From Pseudomonadota bacterium (lineage in GTDB: Bacteria; Pseudomonadota; Alphaproteobacteria; Rhizobiales; MH13), in contig JBCCPK010000012.1 of the NCBI GenBank assembly GCA_039024915.1, positions 1-34,543 on the forward strand: 34,543 bases of DNA, written 5' to 3'. The notes below the pieces were generated by a model. That model was not told the origin of the DNA. It searched no databases and worked only from the letters and a program-made list of their open reading frames with translations. A program made the position numbers and the translations under genes. Positions 24,494-33,399 of the stretch are shown piece after piece. The first letter of the stretch is position 1. Each line of letters starts with the position of its first letter.

Positions 24494-25868
24494 GCGGCCC
24501 AACGTACTGCTGGTCATGTCTGATCAACAGCGGGCGGATACATTGGGCTATCTCGGCAAGACAGCCTGCAAAACCCCGCACATGGATCGATTGGCTTCCG
24601 AGGGGGTGAGCTTCGAGCGGGCCATCACACCTTGTCCGCTTTGCCTTCCCTCACGTGCAGCGCTGTTCACGGGTCGTTTTCCGCATGAGAACGACATGAT
24701 GGACAACACCACGAGCGCGCTCACCCACTGCCAGCTTCTCGATACGTTCCGTGCTGGCGGCTACCAGGTCAGTTACGCTGGCAAGTGGCATCTGGGCCAT
24801 GACAATATCGGGCGGTTTACCGACCGCGATGCAGGCGACAGCACGGCTGTTTACTCGGGCTGGTGCAAGCAGCAGGGCCTTGTCGATGGCTGGACCTTTA
24901 ATGACCCAAGGGTGCGGACCACTAGGACGCCATCGATGTCGACGCCGGTCGCCTTACCGCTCAACATGCCGACCGAAACCACCAACGATGCCTATATAGC
25001 CGATATCGCCATTGAGCATTTACGGACCCGCGACCGATCAAGGCCGTTTTTTCAAGTCTGTTCCTTCAACGGCCCGCACCCTCCCTTCATGATCCCGGAG
25101 CCGTACTTCTCGATGTACGACCCAAAGATGGTGCAAGAGCCTTTGAACTTCGGGCCTCAGGCAGGAGAACCAGCATCCAACCGGACGAGCTATTATCGGC
25201 AGCTTTTCCTCGACCATGGAAGCACTTTTGAGGAGTGGCGCAAAAGCTACGCGGTTTATTGGGGCTTCACCTCGCTCATCGATGACCAGCTTGGCCGGGT
25301 CCTTAAGCAACTCGAAGCCGAAGCCATCCTCGACAACACAATCATAGTTTACCTGTCCGACCATGGCGAAAACCTCGGGGCCCATGGGCTCTGGCACAAG
25401 ATGGTCGCCTATGAGGAATCGATCCGTGTTCCCCTGATTGTTCGCTGGCCTGAAGGTGTGCGCCAAAATGTGCGGAGCCAAACGCCCGCCAGTCTGATCG
25501 ATATCGCACCGACGCTGGCAGACCTTTGCGGTCTACCGAGGCATGAAGACTGGCGGGGTTTAAGTCTGGGTGGTGCGTTGCGCGGAGAAGATCAACAGGA
25601 GGATTTAAGGCCCTTGTTCGCTCTTCACCGACCGCTTGGCGACTGGATGGGAACGGTTCCCTGGCGGATGGTTCAGGCATCCGCCAAAAAGTACATCTGG
25701 CATCTCGATGGCGAAGAGGAACTGTATGATCTTGCTGCCGATTCCTTCGAGACCACCAATCTTGCACATGACAGCGCGCAGCAACCGGCTTTGTCTGAGC
25801 TCCGGAGAGTTCTTGCCGCGTGGATGGCTGAGTTGGGCGACGAATTTCAAGCTGAACTAAGATCGTGA
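24486..25868 (+). CDS. Type I (formylglycine) sulfatase, cytosolic, copy 2
   Basis: 460 aa sulfatase. N-terminal metal site NVLLVMSDQQRADTLG, activation motif C-L-P-S-R (Cys about 53, in CLPSRAALFTGRF), GKWHLGHDN, metal site YLSDHGENLGAHGLWHK and C-terminal GEEELYDLAADSFETTNLA. There is no signal peptide, so cytosolic. It differs from copy 1 over most of its length, so the two probably attack different sulfate positions or two related esters. Starts at ATG 24486, overlapping the aldolase end. Last gene of the plus arm; I see no terminator after it. Confidence 0.92.
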   Translation: MSERPNVLLVMSDQQRADTLGYLGKTACKTPHMDRLASEGVSFERAITPCPLCLPSRAALFTGRFPHENDMMDNTTSALTHCQLLDTFRAGGYQVSYAGKWHLGHDNIGRFTDRDAGDSTAVYSGWCKQQGLVDGWTFNDPRVRTTRTPSMSTPVALPLNMPTETTNDAYIADIAIEHLRTRDRSRPFFQVCSFNGPHPPFMIPEPYFSMYDPKMVQEPLNFGPQAGEPASNRTSYYRQLFLDHGSTFEEWRKSYAVYWGFTSLIDDQLGRVLKQLEAEAILDNTIIVYLSDHGENLGAHGLWHKMVAYEESIRVPLIVRWPEGVRQNVRSQTPASLIDIAPTLADLCGLPRHEDWRGLSLGGALRGEDQQEDLRPLFALHRPLGDWMGTVPWRMVQASAKKYIWHLDGEEELYDLAADSFETTNLAHDSAQQPALSELRRVLAAWMAELGDEFQAELRS

Positions 25869-26127
25869 GTGCTCGCTGTCGGACGTGACTTCACTATCAA
25901 TCCCATGTTCTGTGATACGCGGAGTTTCCTGCGCATCCAGAAGAAATCTTCAGAAAGACGACGGCGCGCTGAGCCGCTCGATGGTTTGTTTCGGCTCACT
26001 TTGGCGGCAAAGCCGTCGTAAGCTGGCTGGGCAATTTCAGCCCAAAGTTGCCTTCGCCCGAAGCGTCCTATAGCTGCGCCGCGGCCTGTCGAACCGGCCA
26101 TCTGAACAGCCTCTCCTTTGTCTCAAG
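25869..26127. other. Intergenic region, left edge of the yhaON segment
   Basis: No supported gene. Frames such as 25847-26101 (minus) and 25885-26073 (plus) have no recognisable domain, and the minus frame runs into the sulfatase gene. This may be the junction between the catabolic cluster and the DNA-processing segment, but I see no integrase, tRNA remnant or insertion sequence end in it. Confidence 0.45.
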
Positions 26128-26168
26128 TCACAGCTTGTGTGAAGGTAGCTTTCACTCGCATAGTGAAA
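26128..26168. promoter_or_regulatory. Tandem GTGA/TCAC operator array upstream of yhaO
   Basis: Two perfect inverted repeats with the same architecture lie 35 nt before yhaO: TCACA-GCTTG-TGTGA (26128-26142) and TTTCACT-CGCAT-AGTGAAA (26150-26168). Both fit TCACW-N5-WGTGA, with centres 24 bp apart. The middle half-sites also form GTGAA-N7-TTCAC. Four alternating half-sites suggest cooperative binding of two dimers. No regulator gene lies nearby. Confidence 0.55.
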
Positions 26169-26202
26169 AGGTATTGAGGGGAATTATGAGGATTAGGGGA
26201 TT

Positions 26203-27450
26203 ATGTTTCGGTTTGTTCATACGGCTGATCTCCATCTTGATGCCCCTCTCAAGAGCTTAGCGCTCAAGGATGAGGAACTCTCGGAGATTATCGGCAATGC
26301 TACACGTCGGGCGCTCGAGCGCATCGTCGAGACTTGCCTGGATGAAGGGATCGACGCTCTCCTGATTTCCGGCGACCTTTACGACGGCGATATGCGGAGC
26401 ATGAAGACAGCCGCCTTCCTTGTAAGCCAGATGGAGCGGCTCAATGAGGCGGGGATCAGGGTCTTTATGATCCGAGGCAACCACGACGCGGAGAGCGTCT
26501 TGACCCGTGAACTCGAGCTCCCACCCAATGTTGAAGTGTTCACCGGTCATGGTGGGACCGTGGAGCTCCCCGAAAAGGGCGTTGTGATTCATGGTGTCAG
26601 CTTTGCTAAGCCGCAGGCACCTGAGAGCCTATTGCCGAAATACAAGGCCCCTGTCCCTGGCTTATTCAATATCGGGCTTTTGCACACGAGCCTCGCCGGA
26701 GCGGCAGGTCACGACACCTATGCACCCTGCAGCCCAAATGATCTTGTAACGCATGGGTACGATTACTGGGCCCTGGGCCATGTGCATGTTCGAACCGTCC
26801 ATCGCGAAACGCCTCATATTGTCATGCCAGGCATGCCCCAAGGCCGCGATATCGGCGAGGCTGGCCCAAAGTCCGTAACCCTGGTTTCGGTTGAGGACAG
26901 GGTTGCTTCGCTTGAGGAGCGCATCACGTCGAACGTCGAGTTTGTTCGCACGGACGTTTTGCTCGACGCTGTCAGCGACTGGCGTGACGCCATGAGCGCC
27001 ATAGAAGAGGTCATCAAGCTGGCAGCGCAGTCATCCTCGGAGCATGTCGTATTGCGCTTGGAGCTCCGCGGGGAAACCCCTCTCGCCTGGCGCCTGAGGC
27101 GCGACGCTGACCTCCTTCTGGAGAGCGTGACAAACCTTGCTCGCGCCTCTGGGGTCGTATGGATCGACAAGATTGTTCAGCATCTTGTCCCGCCGTCGAT
27201 CGTTGGCGAGGGCGAAGATCCTCGGAAAGAATTAAGCGCTCTCATGAAAGACCTTGCCGCGCAGCCAAGCATCTTGAAGCGCGCGCAGAGTGCGGCAGAG
27301 GATCTGATTGGGGAGCTTCCACCGGAGCTCCGAAGCGCGTTTGGGCAAGCCAAAGATGAGCAAGCTCGTGAAGTCGCACACCTTCTCGACGAAGGCGTCC
27401 AAGATATTGTCGCGCGTATGCTTGCCGGCGGTGCGGAGCACCCCTCGTGA
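26203..27450 (+). CDS. yhaO: Mre11/SbcD-like DNA exonuclease, YhaO type
   Basis: 415 aa metallophosphoesterase of the SbcD/Mre11 superfamily. The manganese-binding motifs are all visible: TADLHLD (8-13), GDLYD (57-61), RGNHD (91-95), LLHTS and GHVHVRTVH (192 onward). It should be a nuclease acting on DNA ends with the ATPase YhaN. Length and the long C-terminal region (helical, charged) match YhaO rather than SbcD itself. ATG 26203 has AGGGGA at good distance; the upstream in-frame context is poor. The stop overlaps the yhaN start (GTGA), so the two are made together, presumably as a complex. YhaO/YhaN of Bacillus are linked to DNA maintenance; the precise role in proteobacteria is not settled. 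Confidence 0.9.
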   Translation: MFRFVHTADLHLDAPLKSLALKDEELSEIIGNATRRALERIVETCLDEGIDALLISGDLYDGDMRSMKTAAFLVSQMERLNEAGIRVFMIRGNHDAESVLTRELELPPNVEVFTGHGGTVELPEKGVVIHGVSFAKPQAPESLLPKYKAPVPGLFNIGLLHTSLAGAAGHDTYAPCSPNDLVTHGYDYWALGHVHVRTVHRETPHIVMPGMPQGRDIGEAGPKSVTLVSVEDRVASLEERITSNVEFVRTDVLLDAVSDWRDAMSAIEEVIKLAAQSSSEHVVLRLELRGETPLAWRLRRDADLLLESVTNLARASGVVWIDKIVQHLVPPSIVGEGEDPRKELSALMKDLAAQPSILKRAQSAAEDLIGELPPELRSAFGQAKDEQAREVAHLLDEGVQDIVARMLAGGAEHPS

Positions 27451-30400
27451 GGCTTCGGCGCCTTGATCTCACTCGATATGGGCATTTCACCGACTTCTCC
27501 CTCGACTTCGGTCCGAACGGGGAGGGCAAACCAGATCTTCACATCATTTTCGGGCCAAACGAGGCCGGCAAGTCGACCGCCTTTGATGCCTATTTGGACC
27601 TCCTTTTTGGGATCTCAGCCCGCAGCAAGTACAACTTCCTTCACGACTATGAGACCATGCGGATCGGTGCCTCTTTGGAGCTCGACCAAGGCGTCGTCGA
27701 TCTTGTCCGGATAAAGCGTAACAGAGGAGATCTGATTTCTCCTGGAGGAGATCCGATCAATCCAACGATCCTCGCGCGTGCCCTGGATAGCATAGACCGT
27801 GATCAGTACCGGGCAATGTTCTCGCTGGATGACGTCACAATTGAAGAGGGGGGTGAGGACATCCTCGCGAGCGAGGGCAATCTTGGCGAACTCCTTTTCT
27901 CGGCAGCGGCCGGGCTCTCGGATTTGGGCTCAGTGCTGGAGGCAGCCCGCAATGAGGTGGATCTATTTCATAAGCCTCGCGCGAGGAAGACGATCCTCGC
28001 GGAGGCGAAGAGACAGCTTAAAGCGCTTAATGATCAAATTAGAGACATTGACGTTCCGGCAAGCGCATATCGACGCTTGAAGGAGGTCCGCGACGCTGCA
28101 GAAGATATCCTCGTAACGTCGAAAGCGTCTCGTGACGCGCTGTTCCAAAGGCGGGCACGCCTCGGAGCAATGATCGACGCAATACCACTCTTGGTGCAGC
28201 TCGATGAGACGGTAGCAGCAATCTCAGGTCTGGAGGCCTACCCGGTTGGCCCACACGACGCACTGGAGGAGGCAAAGGCGCTCAAGCTCAAAGAGGTCGA
28301 AGTGGAGACCGAGCTCCGGCAGGCGCGCATTCAGCTGGAGGAGCATAAAAAAGCACGCGACGGATTGGCTATGGATGCGGCGGTGCTGGAGATCTCCGAT
28401 GAGCTCACAGTCCTTCTAGACCTCCCCAGATCTCGAGCGCAGACCGCCGAAGAAGATCTCCCCAAGCGAACAGCAGAGCGTGAAGGGCTTTTGGAAGAGC
28501 TCGCCGACGCCCTCCGCGACTTGGGGCTTGAGAAACCGGAGGACGGTCGGATCCCCGAGGCCAAGCTGAATCAGCTCGAAAACATGGCAACAAGCTATAC
28601 GGATCTTGCAAAGCGACTTGCGGCGGCTGGGGAGGAAGAAGCTAGGTCCCTATCGCGCCTGGCGGAGATACAGGAGACCGAGTCCATTGTCACTTCTGAG
28701 ACGAATGAAGTGGATTTGGAAACGCTCCTGTCTGAGCTTGAGCCAGAGGATCAGCTTGCTCGGTTGGAAAAAGCGTTAGGTGAAGTCGACTCAGCAGAGC
28801 GCCGCTTCAAGAAAACACTGCTGGCCTTGGAACCCTGGCAGGGCGCAGCGGAGGACTTGGGATCGATTACGCTTTCCGAGAGCGAAGCCCAACGTCTTTC
28901 GGCGCATTGGGGTGACCAACTTGAAGGCATCTCCACTCTGAAACGCGAACTTAAAGACGCGCGCCAAGAGCTCGCTCGTCTCAGCGCTCGCCTTGAGGAA
29001 TTCAAAAAAGATGATGCAGCTTCTGTTGATGAGGAGGCAAAGGGTGCCCGCCAAGAGCGCGACGCTCTTTGGGAGGCGCATTTCTCGACGCTCAACAAAA
29101 AGACTGCGTCTGAGTTCCACACAGCCCTTCAGAGAGATGATGCGCTTCAAGAGGCCCGCTTGGGATTTGCCGAGCGGTTGGCACAACTTCGCGAGATTGA
29201 AATCGAGGTTGCCTCTGCCGCGCGCTCGGTGGAGCTCAAAGACGAGGAATTGAATGAGTTGGAGGCAGCGCTCGCCAAATCAGCAACAACCGCTGAGGCC
29301 CTCATGGCGCGCCTTCGGCTGCCAACGGTTTTTGATCCAAGGGACCTGCCGCGATGGCGCAGCGCCCTTCTCGAAGCTCAAGACGCGCATACCGAACTCG
29401 TTACCAAGAGGAAGTCTCGGACCGCGGCTGAGCGCATAGTTTCTGACGCTGCCGGTGCGCTCAGAGACGCGCTCGGTATTGAAACTGATGGCCGGGAGCT
29501 GAGGTCACTCATTCAAACCGCGCGCGCCGAAATAACGAACGCTGCCAAGTCCCAAGCGGAAGCGACTGCACTTCGCAAAGCTCTTATGGAAGCGAAAGAC
29601 GAAGCGGAAAGTCGAACAAAAGAGGTTGTGCGCCTGGAGAAGGAGAAGGCTGCCGCGGCGCAGGAATGGGAGCGCGAAGCCGTCTCGCTTCCTGAAGCGC
29701 TGCGCGACTTGGATGAGTTTGCGTGGAAAAAGACCACACTTCTGAAACTCCTTTCCAAATTGTCTCAGCTTGACCAGCTTGAGCGGCGCATCGAAGCTTT
29801 AAAAAGAGATTTCGAGGCGTTTTCGGCCTTATTGGGTGATGTAGCCAGTCGCATTGGCGATACCGAAAGCGCCGCACCTCTCGTTCTCGCTGAGCGTTTG
29901 CGTCGGCGTTTTCACAGCGCGTTGCGCAGTCAAAGTGAGTTTGAGTCCATTTCAAAGAAGATCGAAGCTGCGAACAGCAGTGTGCGTTCTGCGGAGGCGG
30001 AGCTCGCGGCAGTCTTAGAACGTATGCAGTCTCTCGCGGCACCGTTTGAGGATGTCGTGGAGATTAATACGCTCGATGCTCTGGTTATGGCGCTTGAGAC
30101 GGCCAAAAAGGCCGACGACCTGCGTGGGAAAAGACGCGCTCTCGAAGACCAAATCCAAGAGTGCCTTGGTGTGAAAGACGTTGATGAGGCGCGTGCGATC
30201 CTTGTTGATCAAGACCTTGTAGATCTCCGAGGACAGATCGATGCACTGAATTCTGAACTAGAGAGTGCTGAGGCCGATTATTCGGAAAAAATCGGAGATC
30301 TTCGGTCGGCGAAGGACGCCCTTGAGAGGGTCGGAGGAGATGATATCCCGGCAAAGCTCGAAGAGCGGCGGCAGACTTTGCTACTCGAGCTAGAAGATCG

Positions 30401-30893
30401 CGCGAAATCGACGCTGCGGCTGCAGCTCGGTATACTAGCAGCTGACCAAGCGCTTGCCGCATATCGTGACGAGCATCGCAGTGGGATGCTTGCAGACACT
30501 GAAGCGACCTTCAAAGCCCTTACCAATGGCGCCTATTCGGAGCTTCAAACTCAAGCAGATGGACAAAAAGAGCTGCTGCTCGCTCTCCGAGAACGGGACG
30601 GGAGGTTCATCACGGTCTCTGAGATGTCCAAAGGTACACGGTTCCAGCTGTATCTTGCGCTTCGGCTGGCCGGATACCGGCAATACGAGTCTGATGGGAC
30701 AACGCTGCCCTTCATTGCTGATGATATTATGGAGACATTTGATAACACGCGCACCGAGGCGGCCCTCACCTTGCTGAAGCAGATCGCAACGCAGGGTCAG
30801 GCTTTGTACTTCACCCATCATGAACATGTGGTGGAACTGGCGCGAAAGGTCTGCGGAGATGGACTAACGGTCCACGAATTCACCAAATCCTAG
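27447..30893 (+). CDS. yhaN: Rad50/SbcC-like SMC-type ATPase, YhaN family
   Basis: 1148 aa. N-terminal half-ATPase with Walker A GPNEAGKS (36-43) and the YNFLHDY segment; C-terminal half-ATPase with signature MSKGTRFQLYLALRLA (about 1058-1073), Walker B PFIADDIMETFDNTRT (about 1088) and H-loop FTHHEHVV. Between them lie about 800 residues of charged, heptad-like coiled coil (many LEELADAL, RQELARLSARLEE-type stretches). There is no CxxC in the centre: cysteines are very rare, so the Rad50/SbcC zinc hook is absent, as expected for YhaN. It begins with GTG overlapping the yhaO stop and ends with TAG 43 nt before the OLD pseudogene. Expected to open DNA ends for YhaO in an ATP-dependent way. Confidence 0.9.
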   Translation: MRLRRLDLTRYGHFTDFSLDFGPNGEGKPDLHIIFGPNEAGKSTAFDAYLDLLFGISARSKYNFLHDYETMRIGASLELDQGVVDLVRIKRNRGDLISPGGDPINPTILARALDSIDRDQYRAMFSLDDVTIEEGGEDILASEGNLGELLFSAAAGLSDLGSVLEAARNEVDLFHKPRARKTILAEAKRQLKALNDQIRDIDVPASAYRRLKEVRDAAEDILVTSKASRDALFQRRARLGAMIDAIPLLVQLDETVAAISGLEAYPVGPHDALEEAKALKLKEVEVETELRQARIQLEEHKKARDGLAMDAAVLEISDELTVLLDLPRSRAQTAEEDLPKRTAEREGLLEELADALRDLGLEKPEDGRIPEAKLNQLENMATSYTDLAKRLAAAGEEEARSLSRLAEIQETESIVTSETNEVDLETLLSELEPEDQLARLEKALGEVDSAERRFKKTLLALEPWQGAAEDLGSITLSESEAQRLSAHWGDQLEGISTLKRELKDARQELARLSARLEEFKKDDAASVDEEAKGARQERDALWEAHFSTLNKKTASEFHTALQRDDALQEARLGFAERLAQLREIEIEVASAARSVELKDEELNELEAALAKSATTAEALMARLRLPTVFDPRDLPRWRSALLEAQDAHTELVTKRKSRTAAERIVSDAAGALRDALGIETDGRELRSLIQTARAEITNAAKSQAEATALRKALMEAKDEAESRTKEVVRLEKEKAAAAQEWEREAVSLPEALRDLDEFAWKKTTLLKLLSKLSQLDQLERRIEALKRDFEAFSALLGDVASRIGDTESAAPLVLAERLRRRFHSALRSQSEFESISKKIEAANSSVRSAEAELAAVLERMQSLAAPFEDVVEINTLDALVMALETAKKADDLRGKRRALEDQIQECLGVKDVDEARAILVDQDLVDLRGQIDALNSELESAEADYSEKIGDLRSAKDALERVGGDDIPAKLEERRQTLLLELEDRAKSTLRLQLGILAADQALAAYRDEHRSGMLADTEATFKALTNGAYSELQTQADGQKELLLALRERDGRFITVSEMSKGTRFQLYLALRLAGYRQYESDGTTLPFIADDIMETFDNTRTEAALTLLKQIATQGQALYFTHHEHVVELARKVCGDGLTVHEFTKS

Positions 30894-30936
30894 GGCTACC
30901 AAGCAGGTCAGGCTCATCAATGGAAGGCGGTAATAG

Positions 30937-32823
30937 ATGATGATTGTAAGAGAATTAAAGAGATCCACATTGAGAACTTCCGATCGCTCAGAGAAGCAAA
31001 TATCAGTTGTGAGAGTTTTAATTCATTTGTCGGCCCAAACGGTGCGGGTAAATCCACGGCTTTGAATGCGCTCAATCTCTTCTTCGGCGAAATCAGTAAC
31101 TTCTCTGAAGAGGACTTCCATCAACGCGATGACAATCTTCCTATTGTGGTAAAGGTTACTTTCCATGAACTCAGCGATGAGGCGACTGAAGAGTTCAGTC
31201 ACTATGTCAGATCAGGTCTGCTCGTGGTCCAAGCGGAAGTCGCCAAAGATCCGGAAGGGGCATTCAAGAAGACGATACGCGGTGAGCGTCTAGTCTTCTC
31301 TCCTTTTAAGAGCTTTTTTGAGACGAGTGGAGCCACCCAACGGAAGCAGGTCTTCGACAAGCTGCGCAAAGATTACCCTGGAATTGAGAGCGCCACCAAT
31401 GATGGAGCGCGCGAGGCCGCTCTTCTCACTTACGAGGAAGCCTTGCCTGACGAGGAGAAAGAGCTCACGCCAAGTGGCGCCGAGTTCTTTGGTGTGAGTA
31501 CAGGGGCGCACAAGTTCCAGCGCCATGTCAGTTGGGTCTATGTCCCAGCCGTGAAAGAGGCCGCAACAGAATCCGAAGAGGGCAAGTCTTCGCATCTCGG
31601 CAAGCTGATCCAACACACAATCCGCTCACATATGGACTATGACGCTGAGCTCGAGCGGATCAGAAAAGAGGCTTTCAAGGCATATTCGTGCCTGTTGGAT
31701 AGCCAGCGAAAGCACCTATAGGGACTTGAGTCTCGCCTCGCTGACAGACTTCAGTCTGCGGTCATGACCGATGCTGGTCTTGGGCTTGCTTGGAAACAAG
31801 ACGAGAAATCCGTTTCAGTTGACGCTCCGACTGCGCAGGTCACGCTCTCAGAGCGTGGGTACAGTGATCGGGTGGAGAAATTCGGACACGGTCTCCAAGG
31901 GTCTTTTCTCCTTGTGATTTTGCAGGAACTGATGGCTGTCGATAGTACAGTTAGCCCAACTCTGATCTTGGGATGCGAAGAACCGGAGCTCTATCAACAT
32001 CCCCCTCAGGCACGCCATCGTGCTGAGATTTTGATGGAGCTCTCGAAAGCTGATGCCCAAGTCTTCGTTACCACGCACAGCCCATACTCCATCGATGTCG
32101 ACTATTTCGACGGCACAAAAATGTTCCGGATTAGCTCTGGGTTGTTGGAGGTCTCAAAGTCCAGTTTTGAATGCGTCCGCAAGGAGTATAATAAGGCGTT
32201 CAACAAGAAACTTTAGAATGAAGACCAAGTACGTACGAAGTTCGCCCTTCAAATACAGCCGAAATTCAACGAACTTTTTTTTGCTGAACGAGTTGTTTTG
32301 GTAGAAGGTATTTCAGATCACGCCTGTATTGAGGCTTACCTTCGACTGTCCAATAAGAAGGGGAATTTTCAAAAGTCAGGATCATTTATCGTAGTATGCG
32401 AGGGTAAGAGCTCGCTGGGGCTCATGCTGCTTATAGCAAATAATTTTGGAATACAGCATCATGTCATTTTCGATTGTGATGCCGTCTACAAGTCGATCCT
32501 CGAGAAAGATACTGCTAAATATCAACGAGCGCATGATGAGCACAATCGAGATAATGATGCCATTCTTGTAATTACAGGTCATGAAAAGATGGGAATCTTT
32601 CCCGGACTCTCATATCATGAAGGACAATCTGACGGCTTGGCACTTCGACATCGAGCGCATGCTTGAAGAAGAGTTTGGCGCGAAAAAGGAAAACTACTAT
32701 CAAGCGGGACGAGATACCGTGGGGAACCTCGGAGGTACCAAGAAGCATCCTCTTTTTGTCGCCGCATGTATGTCAGCTGCGTGGGACGATGGTGTTAGGT
32801 TCGAGACGCTTGGATCGCGCTGA
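30937..32823 (+). pseudogene. Broken OLD-family ATP-dependent endonuclease (AAA + TOPRIM)
   Basis: Remains of a roughly 620-630 aa OLD-like nuclease. It starts at ATG 30937 (MMIVRELK) and must shift frame by about 30958, because homology (IKEIHIENFRSLREA) continues in another frame. That frame carries the ATPase: Walker A VGPNGAGKSTALN (31029-31067), signature-like FGHGLQGSF, Walker B LILGCEEPELYQHPP and H-loop VTTHSPYSID. It is interrupted by TAG at 31719 and TAG at 32214 but stays homologous across both. A TOPRIM domain follows: VVLVEGISD (glutamate) and VIFDCDA (Asp pair). Between about 32580 and 32640 a second frameshift moves the C-terminus (LTAWHFDIERMLEEEFG) to the first frame, ending at 32823. 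The 3' half is AT-richer than the flanks. With four lesions it is almost surely inactive. No UvrD-like partner helicase (as in Gabija) is present. Confidence 0.85.
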
Positions 32824-33060
32824 GCGACAGGGTGCTTGCTTAGAAAGGGCGCTTACTGCGCACAGCCGACATTGGCGCGCTCCGCAGCATGGCGCTTCGG
32901 TCTGTTACCACTTGAATGGCAGCTTTTGTAATTCTGGAACAGATTCTGCGGAGTCGCAGCGAATGTCTGCTTTCCGCCCTAATCGGCCGTGTTTCGCAGT
33001 GCAGCTAACGTCCGCTATGGGGATTCCGGCGTCGATAGAATGTTCTACGTCAAATGGAGT
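32824..33060. repeat. Intergenic region with an imperfect 18-bp direct repeat
   Basis: No gene. Two 18-base segments, 32956-32973 and 33001-33018 (GCAGCKAAYGTCYGCTWT), match at 14 of 18 positions, 45 nt apart. The motif with TGTCTGCTTTC resembles short dispersed intergenic sequences that I recall from proteobacterial genomes, but I cannot verify that here. Confidence 0.35.
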
Positions 33061-33120
33061 AGCCCCCTGAAAGTGGTCCACCAACTGGGATAGATTGTCC
33101 CGCAAATTGGAGGATCAGCG

Positions 33121-33399
33121 ATGGCTGGAAAACGCGAGAAGCCCGAAGAGATTGTATCGAAGCTTCGGCAGGTTGAAGTTCTGCAAGGACAAGGTGCAAC
33201 GATTGCCGAGGCGGTGCGCCAGATCGGGGTGACGCAGCAGACGTTTTACCGATGGCGGACGCTTTATGGCGGGATGCAGAGGTCACAGCTCACGCGGCTG
33301 AAAGAGCTTGAGAAAGAGAACCAGCGGCTGCGTAGAGCGGTATCCGACCTGACGTTGGACAAGCTCATTCTGAGCGAGGCTGCAAAGGGAAACTTCTAA
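33121..33399 (+). CDS. IS3-family transposase OrfA
   Basis: 92 aa DNA-binding half of the transposase. N-terminal helix-turn-helix of the IS3 OrfA type (EEIVSKLRQVEVLQGQGA, then EAVRQIGVTQQTFYRWRTLYGGM) followed by a leucine-zipper-like helix (LTRLKELEKENQRLRRAVSD). Intact, with start ATG 33121 after GGAGGATCAGCG. It ends TAA at 33397 in a zone where ribosomes normally shift back one base into orfB (A-rich GCAAAGGGAAAC just before). Alone it can bind the element ends but not transpose. Confidence 0.9.
   Translation: MAGKREKPEEIVSKLRQVEVLQGQGATIAEAVRQIGVTQQTFYRWRTLYGGMQRSQLTRLKELEKENQRLRRAVSDLTLDKLILSEAAKGNF

Noticed and set aside
26128-26168. CRP/FNR sites upstream of yhaO
   Set aside because: The half-sites are in the opposite order (TCACA-N5-TGTGA rather than TGTGA-N6-TCACA), so this is not a CRP box.
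26203-30893. Canonical SbcD-SbcC pair
   Set aside because: The ATPase lacks the zinc hook CxxC, and the nuclease C-terminus and overall lengths fit YhaO/YhaN better.
30937-32823. Gabija GajA or a retron-associated OLD
   Set aside because: There is no UvrD-like GajB, reverse transcriptase or ncRNA nearby, and the gene is broken.
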